DNA of 64,000 nucleotides from Umezawaea sp049997955. GTDB lineage: Bacteria; Actinomycetota; Actinomycetes; Mycobacteriales; Pseudonocardiaceae. The stretch covers positions 62,001 to 126,000 of the forward strand of contig JAEBDY010000010.1 in assembly GCA_049997955.1 (NCBI GenBank), written 5' to 3'. Positions 25,714 through 33,700 of the stretch are shown here, piece after piece (position 1 is the stretch's first letter; each line of letters opens with the position of its first letter). The notes beneath the pieces were generated by a model that was not told where the DNA came from, ran no database searches, and saw only the letters and a program-made list of their open reading frames with translations. A program made the translations under genes and the position numbers.

Positions 25714-26118
25714 TCAGCGGCTCGGGTCGGGGATCTCCGCCCACACGGTCTTGCTGTCGGCGTGCCGGACGACACCCCAGGCCGCGCCCATCGACTTGAC
25801 GAGCTCCAGCCCGCGCCCCCGGAACTTCCCCAGGGTGGACGTGCCGGGTCGGGGCAGCACGTCGGGGTTGGCGTCGTCGACCTCGATCCGCACGATCCCG
25901 TTCGCGCCGCGGTTCTCCAGGCGGAGCCGCCGGGGGGCCTGCGCGTGCTCGAAGGCGTTGGCCGCGAGTTCCGTGGCGATCAACTCGGTGTCGGCGACGA
26001 AGTCCGGGTGCAGGTCCGCCAGCACGGTCCTGATCCACGCCCGAACCTGCGACAGCGGCGGCGTTTCGTGGTCGTCGAGGCGGAACTCGTGGTGGGGGTG
26101 GGCGGTCGGGGTGCTCAC
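25714..26118 (-). CDS. RsbW-like anti-sigma factor serine kinase / ATP-binding protein
   Basis: This 134-residue GHKL domain has the N box LIATELAANAFEHAQAP, the D-x-N variant of G1 (VDDANPDVLP) and G2 (GRGLELVKSMGAAWG). Such proteins phosphorylate RsbV-like STAS proteins and may bind a sigma factor. GTG 26118 follows CGAGGAGTCAG. Its stop codon abuts that of the RsbU-like gene (TGATCA, 25711-25716), an extreme convergent arrangement. No sigma factor gene is in the window, so the final target lies elsewhere. Confidence 0.88.
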   Translation of the reverse strand: MSTPTAHPHHEFRLDDHETPPLSQVRAWIRTVLADLHPDFVADTELIATELAANAFEHAQAPRRLRLENRGANGIVRIEVDDANPDVLPRPGTSTLGKFRGRGLELVKSMGAAWGVVRHADSKTVWAEIPDPSR

Positions 26119-26420
26119 CTGACTCCTCGGCTGGTGCTACCGCGGTCGGTTCGAGGACGGCGGGTGGTGACGGTCCACGGCTACCCCTCCGGTTGGCCCA
26201 CCACACGTCCGACAGCGGAATCTGTGCGGTGGTTCGAGTTCGCCGTCCCCGCGATGATTTTGCCCTATTGTCTGGAAGGACTGATTTCGGTCAACACTGA
26301 AGTCTTCAAGTACATCGATTCGCCGTGATCGGCCGAACGCGCCACGACGAACGCCGCTACCGCTCCCGGTGCCCAACCCGCAAGCTCGACACGGCTTTCC
26401 CTATCCCTGCGGAGGCAGCC
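26119..26420. other. Divergent promoter region between the RsbW-like and M28 peptidase genes
   Basis: No gene is seen. The stretch nearest the peptidase (26255-26330) is AT-richer and contains the small palindrome TGAAGTCTTCA near 26298. I saw no reliable -35/-10 pair. Confidence 0.4.
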
Positions 26421-27728
26421 ATGTTCTCGAGAAGATCCACGACACCGCTGGTGGGCGTCCTGCTGCTCGCCGGTGCCCTGCTGAGCCCGCTGACGGCGTC
26501 GGCGTCGCCCGCCGCCACCCTGGCCGCGCCGGACATCCCGGTGGCCAACGTCCAGGCGCACCTGAACGACTTCCAGGCGATCGCGACGAACAACGGGGGC
26601 AACCGGGCGCACGGCAGGACCGGCTACCGCGCGTCGATCGACCACGTGAAGGCCAAGCTGGACGCCGTCGGGTACCAGACGACGTTGCAGCAGTTCACGT
26701 CCAACGGCGCGACCGGGTGGAACCTGATCGCCGACTGGCCGGGCGGCGACCCGCAGAACGTGCTCATGCTGGGCGGCCACCTGGACAGCGTCAGCTCCGG
26801 CCCCGGCATCAACGACAACGGGACCGGCTCGGCCGGGATCCTCGAGGTCGCCCTCACCGTCGCCGCCCAGCAGTTCCAGCCGGAGAAGCACCTCCGGTTC
26901 GGCTGGTGGGGCGCCGAGGAGCTGGGCCTGGTCGGGTCCACGTTCTACGTGAACAGCCTGCCCGCCGCCGAGAAGGCGAAGATCAAGGCCTACCTGAACT
27001 TCGACATGACCGGCTCACCGAACCCCGGCTACTTCGTCTACAGCGCCAGCGGCCAGCCCGCCGGTTCGCTGGCGGTGCAGAACGTCCTGGAGGCGCACTT
27101 CGCCGCGATCGACGTGCCCACCGAGCTGACGCAGGTCGGCGGCCGGTCCGACCACGCCGCCTTCGCCCGCGCGGGCATCGCGACCGGTGGCCTGTTCACC
27201 GGCGCAGAGGTCACCATGACCAGCGCCCAGGCGCAGAAGTGGGGCGGTGTCGCGGGTCGGGCCTTCGACCCCTGCTACCACCGGTCGTGCGACACGACCG
27301 CCAACGTGAACGTCGCCGCGCTGGACCGCAACACCGACGCGATCGCCTACGCCGTGTGGACACTCGCGGGCGCGGGCACACCACCCGGTCCGCGCTTCGA
27401 GAACACCGCCGACGTGGCGATCCCCGACCTGAGCACCGTCGAGAGCCCCATCGCGGTCTCCGGCGTCACGGGCAACGCGCCGTCCGCGCTGAGCGTGGGC
27501 GTGGACATCGCCCACACCTACCGGGGTGACCTGGTGATCGACCTGGTCGCACCGGACGGCACGGCCTTCCGCCTGAAGGGTTCCAGCAGCGACAGCGGCG
27601 ACAACCTCGTCACGACCTACTCGGTGAACGCCTCCGGCGAACTCGCCAACGGCACCTGGAAGCTGCGGGTGCAGGACGTCGCCGCGCGCGACACCGGCCA
27701 GGTCAACGGCTGGTCGCTCCAGTTCTGA
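26421..27728 (+). CDS. Secreted M28 aminopeptidase with C-terminal P domain
   Basis: The 435-residue pre-protein resembles Streptomyces griseus aminopeptidase (SGAP). It has a Sec signal with core LVGVLLLAGALLSPLTASASPA. The M28 catalytic domain shows all zinc ligands and catalytic residues: His in LGGHLDSV, Asp in GINDNGTGSAG, the Glu pair in WGAEELGL, Asp in NFDMTGS and His in GGRSDHAAFARAG. A Cys pair (DPCYHRSCD) is typical. From about 335, a proprotein-convertase P domain (ENTADVAIPDLSTVES, HTYRGDLVIDLVAPDG, VNGWSLQF) forms a stabilising jelly roll. ATG 26421 has GGAGG upstream. It releases N-terminal residues from peptides outside the cell. Confidence 0.93.
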   Translation: MFSRRSTTPLVGVLLLAGALLSPLTASASPAATLAAPDIPVANVQAHLNDFQAIATNNGGNRAHGRTGYRASIDHVKAKLDAVGYQTTLQQFTSNGATGWNLIADWPGGDPQNVLMLGGHLDSVSSGPGINDNGTGSAGILEVALTVAAQQFQPEKHLRFGWWGAEELGLVGSTFYVNSLPAAEKAKIKAYLNFDMTGSPNPGYFVYSASGQPAGSLAVQNVLEAHFAAIDVPTELTQVGGRSDHAAFARAGIATGGLFTGAEVTMTSAQAQKWGGVAGRAFDPCYHRSCDTTANVNVAALDRNTDAIAYAVWTLAGAGTPPGPRFENTADVAIPDLSTVESPIAVSGVTGNAPSALSVGVDIAHTYRGDLVIDLVAPDGTAFRLKGSSSDSGDNLVTTYSVNASGELANGTWKLRVQDVAARDTGQVNGWSLQF

Positions 27729-29021
27729 CACCGCGGTCCCGATGCCTCCGCCCGGCGGTGTGGCCCACGGGCCCCGCCGCCGGGCGGAGGCGGGCAGCGT
27801 GATGGTCTCGACCGCGTCCAGGCGCAGCCCGCGGTCCGCGGTGATCAGCACCATGCACCCCGGACTGCCCGGCAGCAACGGCCTGACCTGCTCCCCGCTC
27901 GTCGCGGCGTCCAGCACCAGCAGCACGCGGCGGCCCGCCAGTTCGGCGCGCCACGCCGCCGCTCGCGCCTCCAACCCGGACGGGACGTCCGAGACCCCGA
28001 ACCCGCGCAGCAGGCGTTCCAGCAGGTCGGCCCCGCCGAGCGGCTCGCGGCGGAGGTCGACGTACAGCTGCCCGTCCGGGAACCGCTCGGCGATCCGGTG
28101 CGCCGCGTGCACCGCGAGCGCGGTCTTGCCGACGCCGGGCTCGCCGTCGATCACCGCGACGGGCACGCACGACGCGCTGGTCCGGCTCAGGCGCTCCACC
28201 CTGGCCACCTCGCGGTCGCGCCCGGCGAAGTCCGGCACGGCCCGCGGCAGCTCGCGGCGTCCGGCGCGGCGCGGCGCGCGCTCGGTCAGCGCCAGCCGGC
28301 GCGCCTCGACCAGGTCGCGCCCCGGATCGACGCCCAGCTCGTCGGCGATCACCGTCCGCGCCGTCTCGTAGGTCGCCAGGGCCTCACCGCGCCTCTCCGC
28401 GTGGACCAGCGCCCGCACGAGGCGCGCCCACAGCCGTTCGCGCAGCGGGTCGGCGGCGGTGAGTTCGCGGAGCAGCGCGATGGCCTCCCGGAAGCGGCCC
28501 TGCGCCGTCAACGCGTCCGCGAGCGTTTCGCGCAGTTCCCACCGCAGCTCCTCCAGTTCGGCCACCACGGGCAGCGCCGCGGCGCCGGTCAGCTCGGCGA
28601 ACGGCCTGCCGCGCCACAGGGTCAGCGCCGCGGTCAGGTGCTCCACCGCGCCCGCCGGGTCGGCGTCCGCCATGGCCCGGCGAGCGCAGCGGGTGTGCTC
28701 CCGGAACCGGTCGACGTCCAGTTCCCCGGCGGTGATCCGCACGCGGTACGCGCCGGGCCTGCCGTCGATCCGGTCCGCCTCGTCGCGCAGGGACTTCCGG
28801 ATCTGCCAGACGTAGGTCTTGATGTTCGACACCGCGGACGGGGGTGGTGTCCGCTCCGCCCAGACCTCGTCGATCAGCTGGTCGTAGCTCACCCACTCGC
28901 CCGCGTGCAGCAGCAGGGTGGCCAGCAGCGCGGCGGGCTTGCGGGCTCCCCACCCCTCACGCGACCGCGTTTCGAGCGGACCCAGCACTCGGAACAGGAC
29001 TTCCGTGGACGTCGGCTTCAC
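27015..29021 (-). CDS. AfsR/SARP-type regulator with truncated NB-ARC domain and antisense-encoded tail
   Basis: The 668-codon frame starts with a SARP winged helix (about 1-100; FRVLGPLETRSREG, YDQLIDEVW, VSNIKTYVWQIRKSL). A BTAD helical domain follows (about 100-245; GELDVDRFREH, LWRGRPFAEL, GEALATYETARTVIADELG). The NB-ARC ATPase begins at about 255 and has a Walker A in VIDGEPGVGKTALAVHAA and a Walker B-like LLVLDAAT. Family similarity stops near residue 410 (around nt 27790). The remaining 255 or so codons run antisense through the M28 peptidase with no stop and no domain. The authentic protein appears cut off in NB-ARC. GTG 29021 has a GGTGGGG upstream. SARPs activate secondary-metabolite genes. 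Only the part above about nt 27790 is supported by homology. Confidence 0.75.
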   Translation of the reverse strand: MKPTSTEVLFRVLGPLETRSREGWGARKPAALLATLLLHAGEWVSYDQLIDEVWAERTPPPSAVSNIKTYVWQIRKSLRDEADRIDGRPGAYRVRITAGELDVDRFREHTRCARRAMADADPAGAVEHLTAALTLWRGRPFAELTGAAALPVVAELEELRWELRETLADALTAQGRFREAIALLRELTAADPLRERLWARLVRALVHAERRGEALATYETARTVIADELGVDPGRDLVEARRLALTERAPRRAGRRELPRAVPDFAGRDREVARVERLSRTSASCVPVAVIDGEPGVGKTALAVHAAHRIAERFPDGQLYVDLRREPLGGADLLERLLRGFGVSDVPSGLEARAAAWRAELAGRRVLLVLDAATSGEQVRPLLPGSPGCMVLITADRGLRLDAVETITLPASARRRGPWATPPGGGIGTAVSELERPAVDLAGVARGDVLHPQLPGAVGEFAGGVHRVGRDEVVAAVAAGTLQAEGRAVRCDQVDHQVTPVGVGDVHAHAQRGRRVARDAGDRDGALDGAQVGDRHVGGVLEARTGWCARARECPHGVGDRVGVAVQRGDVHVGGRVARPVVAGVEGPTRDTAPLLRLGAGHGDLCAGEQATGRDARAGEGGVVGPAADLRQLGGHVDRGEVRLQDVLHRQRTGGLAAGAVDEVAGVR
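27744..27791. terminator. Strong hairpin after the M28 gene, inside the SARP reading frame
   Basis: Arms GCCTCCGCCCGGCGG (27744-27758) and its exact complement (27777-27791) enclose an 18-base loop that itself folds (GGCCC/GGGCC). It starts 15 bases past the peptidase stop. It also lies within the open frame of the minus-strand SARP, close to where that protein stops resembling its family. Confidence 0.65.
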
Positions 29022-29067
29022 CCCACCACGGTCACACCGGGAACATGAGGATCCGATGACAGGCGGG

Positions 29068-30279
29068 TCAGACCTTGCAGACCGCGCCCCGGATCGACCT
29101 GGGCGCGCTCTGGACCACGAGCGCGCCGTCCGTGGCCTGGACCTGGAAGCAGTACCCGCCCTTCGGCTCGACCGGCACGCGCATGGTGCGGTTCCGCAGC
29201 GCCACGAGGACCTCGGGCTCGCGGCCCTCGGCCGCCACGACGACGGCGAACGTCAGGCCGCTGTCCCCCTGCCAGGACAGCTCGACGTACGTGCCGTGGT
29301 CGGCGGGCTCGGCCAGGGTCAACGGGATCGACCGGGCGGACGGGGCCGTGGACGCCGCCGACGTCGTGGACGGTGCCGGCGTGGAAGACGGTGCCGACAT
29401 CGAGGCGGGTGGCGTCGAGGCTGCCGAGGGTGGTGAGACGAGCGCGGTGTGCAGGAAGTACGGCACCGCGACCAGGACGGCTCCGCAGGCCGCGATCCCC
29501 ACGGCCGTCCGGACTCCCCGTGACCGCGGCGGTGCGGCGGGTTCGGGTGGGACGGGCGCCGCGGCGGGCCGTTCGACCGGAGCGGGTTCCAGCAGCGCGG
29601 CCAGCTGCCCGACCACCTCGTCCGCCGTGGACGGCCGATCGGCCGGGTCCGGCGCCAGGAGGTGGGTGACGAGCCGGGCCAGTTCGGGCGGCACCTCGCC
29701 GCCCTCGGCGGGCGGGTTCCCGGTCAGCGCGACGTGGAGCACGCCGCCGAGCCCGTGCAGGTCGGTGCGCTCGTCCACCGTCCCGTCGCGCGCGGTCTCC
29801 GGCGCCGTGAAACCGGACGGGCCGTCGGCGGGGAACGCCCGGCGGAACGCGACGCCGAAGTCCGCCACCACCGGCGCGCCCGACGGGTGGAACAGCACGT
29901 TGTGCGGGGACAGCCCGCCGTGCACCACGCCCACCCGGTGCGCCGCCGCCAGCGCGGAGGCCACGGCGTGCGCCAGCTCGACGGTGTCGGCGACCAGCAA
30001 GGGGCCACCACCAGCCACCAGGTCGGCCAGGGACGGCGAGCACAACTCCATCTGCCAGGCGGTCCTGCCGTCCGGCAGGTGCAGCACCTCGTCCACGAGC
30101 AGGACGGGCGCGTTGTCCCGCAAGGGTTCCAGCGCGGCCCGCTCGCGCTCGAACGCTTCGAGCACCTCCTGCTCCGCCGCGGCGGGGTACACCTTCAGCG
30201 CGAGGTACAGGCCGCCGTAGACGGTCGCCACCGGCCCCGTGCCGATGGGTTCGAAGTCGTCGCCACCGGTCGTGCTCAT
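29068..30279 (-). CDS. Membrane pseudokinase with extracellular FN3-like domain (paralogue 1)
   Basis: This 403-residue protein has an N-terminal Ser/Thr kinase fold (about 8-240), a Pro-rich linker and one membrane helix (about 257-278; GIAACGAVLVAVPYF). A Ser/Thr/Pro spacer and an extracellular FN3-like domain end in YCFQVQATDG and IRGAVC. Lys29 (LALKVYP), Asn127 and DFG (140-142) are present. The HRD motif reads HGG (120-122), so the catalytic Asp is missing, and the Gly loop is poor (IGTGPVATV). It is probably a pseudokinase that binds nucleotide or partners. ATG 30279 overlaps the BTAD regulator stop by 4 bases. A clear paralogue lies at 32540-33700. Confidence 0.88.
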   Translation of the reverse strand: MSTTGGDDFEPIGTGPVATVYGGLYLALKVYPAAAEQEVLEAFERERAALEPLRDNAPVLLVDEVLHLPDGRTAWQMELCSPSLADLVAGGGPLLVADTVELAHAVASALAAAHRVGVVHGGLSPHNVLFHPSGAPVVADFGVAFRRAFPADGPSGFTAPETARDGTVDERTDLHGLGGVLHVALTGNPPAEGGEVPPELARLVTHLLAPDPADRPSTADEVVGQLAALLEPAPVERPAAAPVPPEPAAPPRSRGVRTAVGIAACGAVLVAVPYFLHTALVSPPSAASTPPASMSAPSSTPAPSTTSAASTAPSARSIPLTLAEPADHGTYVELSWQGDSGLTFAVVVAAEGREPEVLVALRNRTMRVPVEPKGGYCFQVQATDGALVVQSAPRSIRGAVCKV

Positions 30280-30956
30280 CGGAGCCCGGCCACGCGCGCG
30301 GCCTTGCGGAACGCCGCCTCGGCCTCGACCGGCCGCCGCGCGCGGGTCAGCACCTCGACCAACCGCAGCCAGGTCCGTTCGCGCGACGGTTCTTCGGCGG
30401 TGAGCGCCTGGAGGAGCGCCACCGAGTCCGCCACCTGACCCAGGGTTTCGAGGACGTCCACGAGTTCTTCCAGCGCCTGCCAGCGCAGTCGGGTGAGCCG
30501 GGCCGTCTCGAAGCCGCTGTGGTAGGTCCGCAGCAGTCCGAAGGGCTTGCCGCGCCACAGGTCGACGGCCGCGCGGAAGCAGCGCGCCGCCAGCTCCGGA
30601 TCGGTGGGCACCACCGCCCGGCCGTCCTCGACCAGCTGCTCGAAGACCACGGTGTCCAGCTCGCCGTCGCCGACGTTGATCCGGTGCCTGCCCCGCATGC
30701 TGTCGATGCGCGCCGACGTGCCGTCGTGCAGCGGGGTGAGCCTGCTCAGGCGGTGGACGCACGCCCGGAGCACGTCGGCGGGCGACGCCACGACCTCGTC
30801 CGGCCAGACGGCCTCGGCGAGGCTCCCGACGCCCACCCAGGTGTTGGGGCGCACCAGGAGCGCCGACAACACCCGTTGCGGGACGCCTGCGGGGATCTCG
30901 GCCGCGCGGCCGTCCACGTGGAAGACCTCCAGCGGGCCCAGTGCGCGAAACAGCAT
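30276..30956 (-). CDS. Small SARP-like regulator (winged helix + BTAD)
   Basis: This 226-residue protein has a winged-helix domain (about 1-95; FRALGPLEVFHVDGRAAEIP, VPQRVLSALLVRP, SLAEAVWPDE, VLRACVHRLSRL) and a BTAD domain (about 100-220; INVGDGELDTVVFEQLVEDG, DLWRGKPFGLLRTYHSG, ARRPVEAEAAFRKAARV). It has no ATPase or TPR extension, so it is a minimal SARP. It overlaps the pseudokinase start by 4 bases, which ties a transcription factor directly to a membrane pseudokinase. The divergent envelope genes from 31079 are natural targets. Confidence 0.88.
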   Translation of the reverse strand: MLFRALGPLEVFHVDGRAAEIPAGVPQRVLSALLVRPNTWVGVGSLAEAVWPDEVVASPADVLRACVHRLSRLTPLHDGTSARIDSMRGRHRINVGDGELDTVVFEQLVEDGRAVVPTDPELAARCFRAAVDLWRGKPFGLLRTYHSGFETARLTRLRWQALEELVDVLETLGQVADSVALLQALTAEEPSRERTWLRLVEVLTRARRPVEAEAAFRKAARVAGLR

Positions 30957-31078
30957 GGCCGGGACGGTAGGGGCGGCCGGTGCACGCGCGATCCACCCCG
31001 GTCCGTTCCGGTTGTACGGCTCGTGGATCGCCCGGCGCGACCCTCGCCACCCGGAGAGACCACGGAGGTGGGGGAACC

Positions 31079-31873
31079 ATGGAAGAACCGAGCAACCTGC
31101 GCCGAGCGGCGCTGTACGGCGTCGCGGGGCTCATGACGGCGGCGATCGGCGCGACCACCGTCAACGCCTTTGCGAACGACGAGCCCGCGCCGACGGCCGC
31201 GCCGACCGCGGCACCCAGCGCGGCACCGAGCGCGGCACCGGGCAAACCCGCGCCGAGCACGGCGTCCGAGGCGCCGAAGCCCGCACCGGCCCCTGTGCCG
31301 GTTCCGGCTCCTGCGCAGGCGCCGGTCCCCGTTCCGGCACCGACGCTGGAGGTGGAGACGCCGCAGGCACCCGAGCCCGCTCCGCTCGCGCGACCCGAGC
31401 CGGTGGCCGTGCGGGTGCCGGTGGCGCGGCCCGTCGTCCAGCCCGCGGCCGAGCCCGTCGAGTCCGCGGTGCGGCGGGTGGTCGAACCGGTCGCCGCACC
31501 CGTCGTGCTGCCCACGCCGCAACCGGTCGTCCGCAAGGCACCGGTCACCCCGGCCGCTCGGGGCGTGAAGCACGTCCCGGCGCCGAAGGCGCACACGGGC
31601 AAGGGGCTCAAGAAGGCCAAGGAGAAGCACGACGAGGCGAAGAAGAAGCACGGGCACGAGCAGCCCGCGCCGAAGAAGGTGAAGAAGGTCGAGGTGCAGA
31701 AGCACAAGCACGTCGACAAGCCGAAGGCGAAGGCACCGAAGCCGAAGCCCGCGGTGGCGCCGGTGCGAACGGCGAAGACGTCGCCGGACATGAAGAAGAG
31801 GCTCCAGGAGCACAAGCACGACAAGCACAAGCACGGCAAGAAGCTGACCGTCCCGCGGTCGCACGGGAAGTGA
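31079..31873 (+). CDS. Pro/Ala-rich envelope protein with His/Lys-rich C-terminus
   Basis: The 264-residue product has one N-terminal hydrophobic helix (AALYGVAGLMTAAIGATTVNA), working as a signal or anchor. A long Pro/Ala region follows (about 34-160; many AP, PVPVPAP units). The last 90 residues are extremely Lys/His-rich (KKAKEKHDEAKKKHGHE, HKHDKHKHGKK). Such tails can bind peptidoglycan, nucleic acid, teichoic phosphate or metals. No family was recognised. ATG 31079 has GGAGGTGGGG upstream. It stands 122 bases from the divergent BTAD gene and leads a + strand set with the next gene. Confidence 0.75.
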   Translation: MEEPSNLRRAALYGVAGLMTAAIGATTVNAFANDEPAPTAAPTAAPSAAPSAAPGKPAPSTASEAPKPAPAPVPVPAPAQAPVPVPAPTLEVETPQAPEPAPLARPEPVAVRVPVARPVVQPAAEPVESAVRRVVEPVAAPVVLPTPQPVVRKAPVTPAARGVKHVPAPKAHTGKGLKKAKEKHDEAKKKHGHEQPAPKKVKKVEVQKHKHVDKPKAKAPKPKPAVAPVRTAKTSPDMKKRLQEHKHDKHKHGKKLTVPRSHGK

Positions 31874-31876
31874 CGC

Positions 31877-32182
31877 GTGACCGCGACACGACCGCTGGAC
31901 GAGTACGAGCCCTCCGACTCCTACGGCTCGTACCACGTGGTGATGCCCGAGGGCAGGTGGGAGTCGAGCGCGCCGAAGTCCGCCGAGGAGCCGGACGAGC
32001 CGGTGGGCGCGGCACGGGTGGGCACCGCCGCCGGGATCGTGGCGGCGGTGGTGGCGGGCGCGATCCCGGCGCTGGTGGTGGACATGCCTGCGGCACTGGT
32101 GGCCGGACTGGCCGCCGGCGTGTTCGGCGGCCTGATGGGGCGAGAGCTGGCCGCGGCGCACCACGACCGGAAAGAGGAGTGA
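31877..32182 (+). CDS. Small two-helix membrane protein
   Basis: This 101-residue protein has a polar N-terminus (EYEPSDSYGSYHVVMPEGRW) and two hydrophobic Gly/Ala-rich helices (about 46-69 and 70-89; VGTAAGIVAAVVAGAIPALV, LVAGLAAGVFGGLMG). The helices could form a glycine-zipper hairpin. A short charged tail follows. GTG 31877 lies 3 bases after the upstream stop. No family was recognised; it is likely co-expressed with the Lys-rich protein. Confidence 0.7.
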   Translation: MTATRPLDEYEPSDSYGSYHVVMPEGRWESSAPKSAEEPDEPVGAARVGTAAGIVAAVVAGAIPALVVDMPAALVAGLAAGVFGGLMGRELAAAHHDRKEE

Positions 32183-32539
32183 GACGGCGACGAGAGGGGT
32201 GTGGACGCGCGGGGCCGCGCCGCCCGCGGCCTCGGGCGGCTTCCCGACCGCGGTGCCCACTTCAACGTCAACGGCACGGGAAAGGGGCTCTGTCGAGCCG
32301 AAGCGCACGATTCCGAGCCCGGTGCTGGAGGGGCTCGTGCCGGACGGCGAGCACCACCGCGTGGCCCACGTCCACGACCTCAGGACGAACAGGGGTCGAG
32401 CCGGATCGGGCAGTCCGAACGGTGGCGTGCGCACGCGGCCCGTTCGAGGCCGAGGAGACCCGTCCGGGGCGTCCGACGCCGCGCGGCGGGGAGGAGGGGG
32501 CTGCGCCACCGGCGGAACCTCCGCCAGGATGGGCGCGCG
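32183..32539. other. Stretch without a convincing gene
   Basis: Both strands stay open here because of high GC, but no translated frame shows a conserved pattern or a ribosome site. It may hold the promoter of the second pseudokinase; no clear site was seen. Confidence 0.45.
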
Positions 32540-33700
32540 ATGACGATTCCAGAGGACCAGCCCGTTCCGCTCGGCACCGGACCGGTGGCGGCGGTGTACG
32601 CGGTGGGCGGTCGAGCGGTCAAGGTGTTCCCCGGACCGCTCGACCGCCGCACGCGCGTGAAGCTCGACCAGGAGATCGCGGCGTGGCGGCGGGTTCCGGC
32701 CACCCGTGAGGTCCACGACGTTCGGGACGCGGCGGACGAGCGGGTGGCCGTCTGGTCGGAGTCGTGCCCGCACTCGCTGGTGGACCGGGTGCGGCAGGAC
32801 GGGCCGTTGGCCGCCGTCGACGTGCTCGACGTCGCGCGGCAACTCGGCCGGGCGCTCACCGCGGCGCACGGGGCGGGCCTGGTGCACGGTTCGGTGACGC
32901 CGCACAACGTCCTGTTCCGGGCCACGGGTGAACCGGTGCTGGTCGACGGCGGTCTGGTGCTGCGCGGCGCGTTCCCGGTCGAGCCACCGGCGGAGTTCGC
33001 CGCGCCGGAGACCGTGCGGGACGCCGTTCGCGACGCCCGCGCGGACCTCTACGGGCTCGGAGCCGTGCTGCACTTCGCCATCACCGGCCACGCGCCCCAC
33101 CCCGCGCGGCTCGGTGAACGGCCGGATGACCACGTGCTCCGCGTGCTGGCCGATCCGGTGCCCGAGGTGACCAGGCCCGACCTGCCCGCCGACGTGCGGG
33201 ACCTGGTCCGCGTGCTGCTGGCGAAGGACCCCGAGGACCGGCGGCTCGTCGAGCCGGACCGGCCGAGGGGGCGGGTCGCGGTCGCCGAGGCGAAGCCCGC
33301 GCCGAAGGCCGAGAGCGGTCGGGTGGGCCTGGTGGTCGGGGTCGTGACCGCGTTGGCGCTGCTGGCCGCCGCGCCGTTCCTGCTGCTGCGCGACGACCCG
33401 CCGCCACCCGCCCCCGCCCCGCCGACGATGAGCGAGGCCGGGATCGAGCTGGTCGAGGTGACCGACGAGGGCGACCGCGTCCGGCTCACCTGGCGCGGCT
33501 CACCGGCGGACCTGGTCTACCTGGTGATCGTCGCGCCGGAGGGCAGGCCCCGCACCAGGTCCCCCGAGCTGAGCGGGAGCGACACCGAGATCGCCGTCGA
33601 ACCCGGTGTGCGGTACTGCTTCGAGGTGCAGGGGACCGACGGCACGCAGGTCTACCGCAGCGCGCCGACGGGCATCCGCGGCGCGGCCTGCGCCCGGTAG
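32540..33700 (+). CDS. Membrane pseudokinase with extracellular FN3-like domain (paralogue 2)
   Basis: This 386-residue protein has the same plan as the one at 29068-30279: kinase fold (about 9-240), a membrane helix (about 262-285; VGLVVGVVTALALLAAAPFLLL), a Pro linker and an FN3-like extracellular domain ending YCFEVQGTDG and IRGAAC. The active site is more degraded. HRD is HGS (116-118) and DFG is DGG (136-138), although Lys28 (AVKVF), Asn123 and an APE-like AAPE remain. It should lack phosphotransfer activity. It runs convergently into the transglutaminase gene, overlapping its 3' end by 49 bases. Confidence 0.85.
   Translation: MTIPEDQPVPLGTGPVAAVYAVGGRAVKVFPGPLDRRTRVKLDQEIAAWRRVPATREVHDVRDAADERVAVWSESCPHSLVDRVRQDGPLAAVDVLDVARQLGRALTAAHGAGLVHGSVTPHNVLFRATGEPVLVDGGLVLRGAFPVEPPAEFAAPETVRDAVRDARADLYGLGAVLHFAITGHAPHPARLGERPDDHVLRVLADPVPEVTRPDLPADVRDLVRVLLAKDPEDRRLVEPDRPRGRVAVAEAKPAPKAESGRVGLVVGVVTALALLAAAPFLLLRDDPPPPAPAPPTMSEAGIELVEVTDEGDRVRLTWRGSPADLVYLVIVAPEGRPRTRSPELSGSDTEIAVEPGVRYCFEVQGTDGTQVYRSAPTGIRGAACAR

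Noticed and set aside
31190..31560. Possible repeat array in the Pro/Ala region
   Set aside because: Repeats follow codon reuse for AP/PVPAP units in a protein, with no direct-repeat/spacer regularity as in CRISPR.
32199..32543. Possible 114-residue protein before the second pseudokinase
   Set aside because: No ribosome site, no hydrophobic or conserved pattern, composition random.
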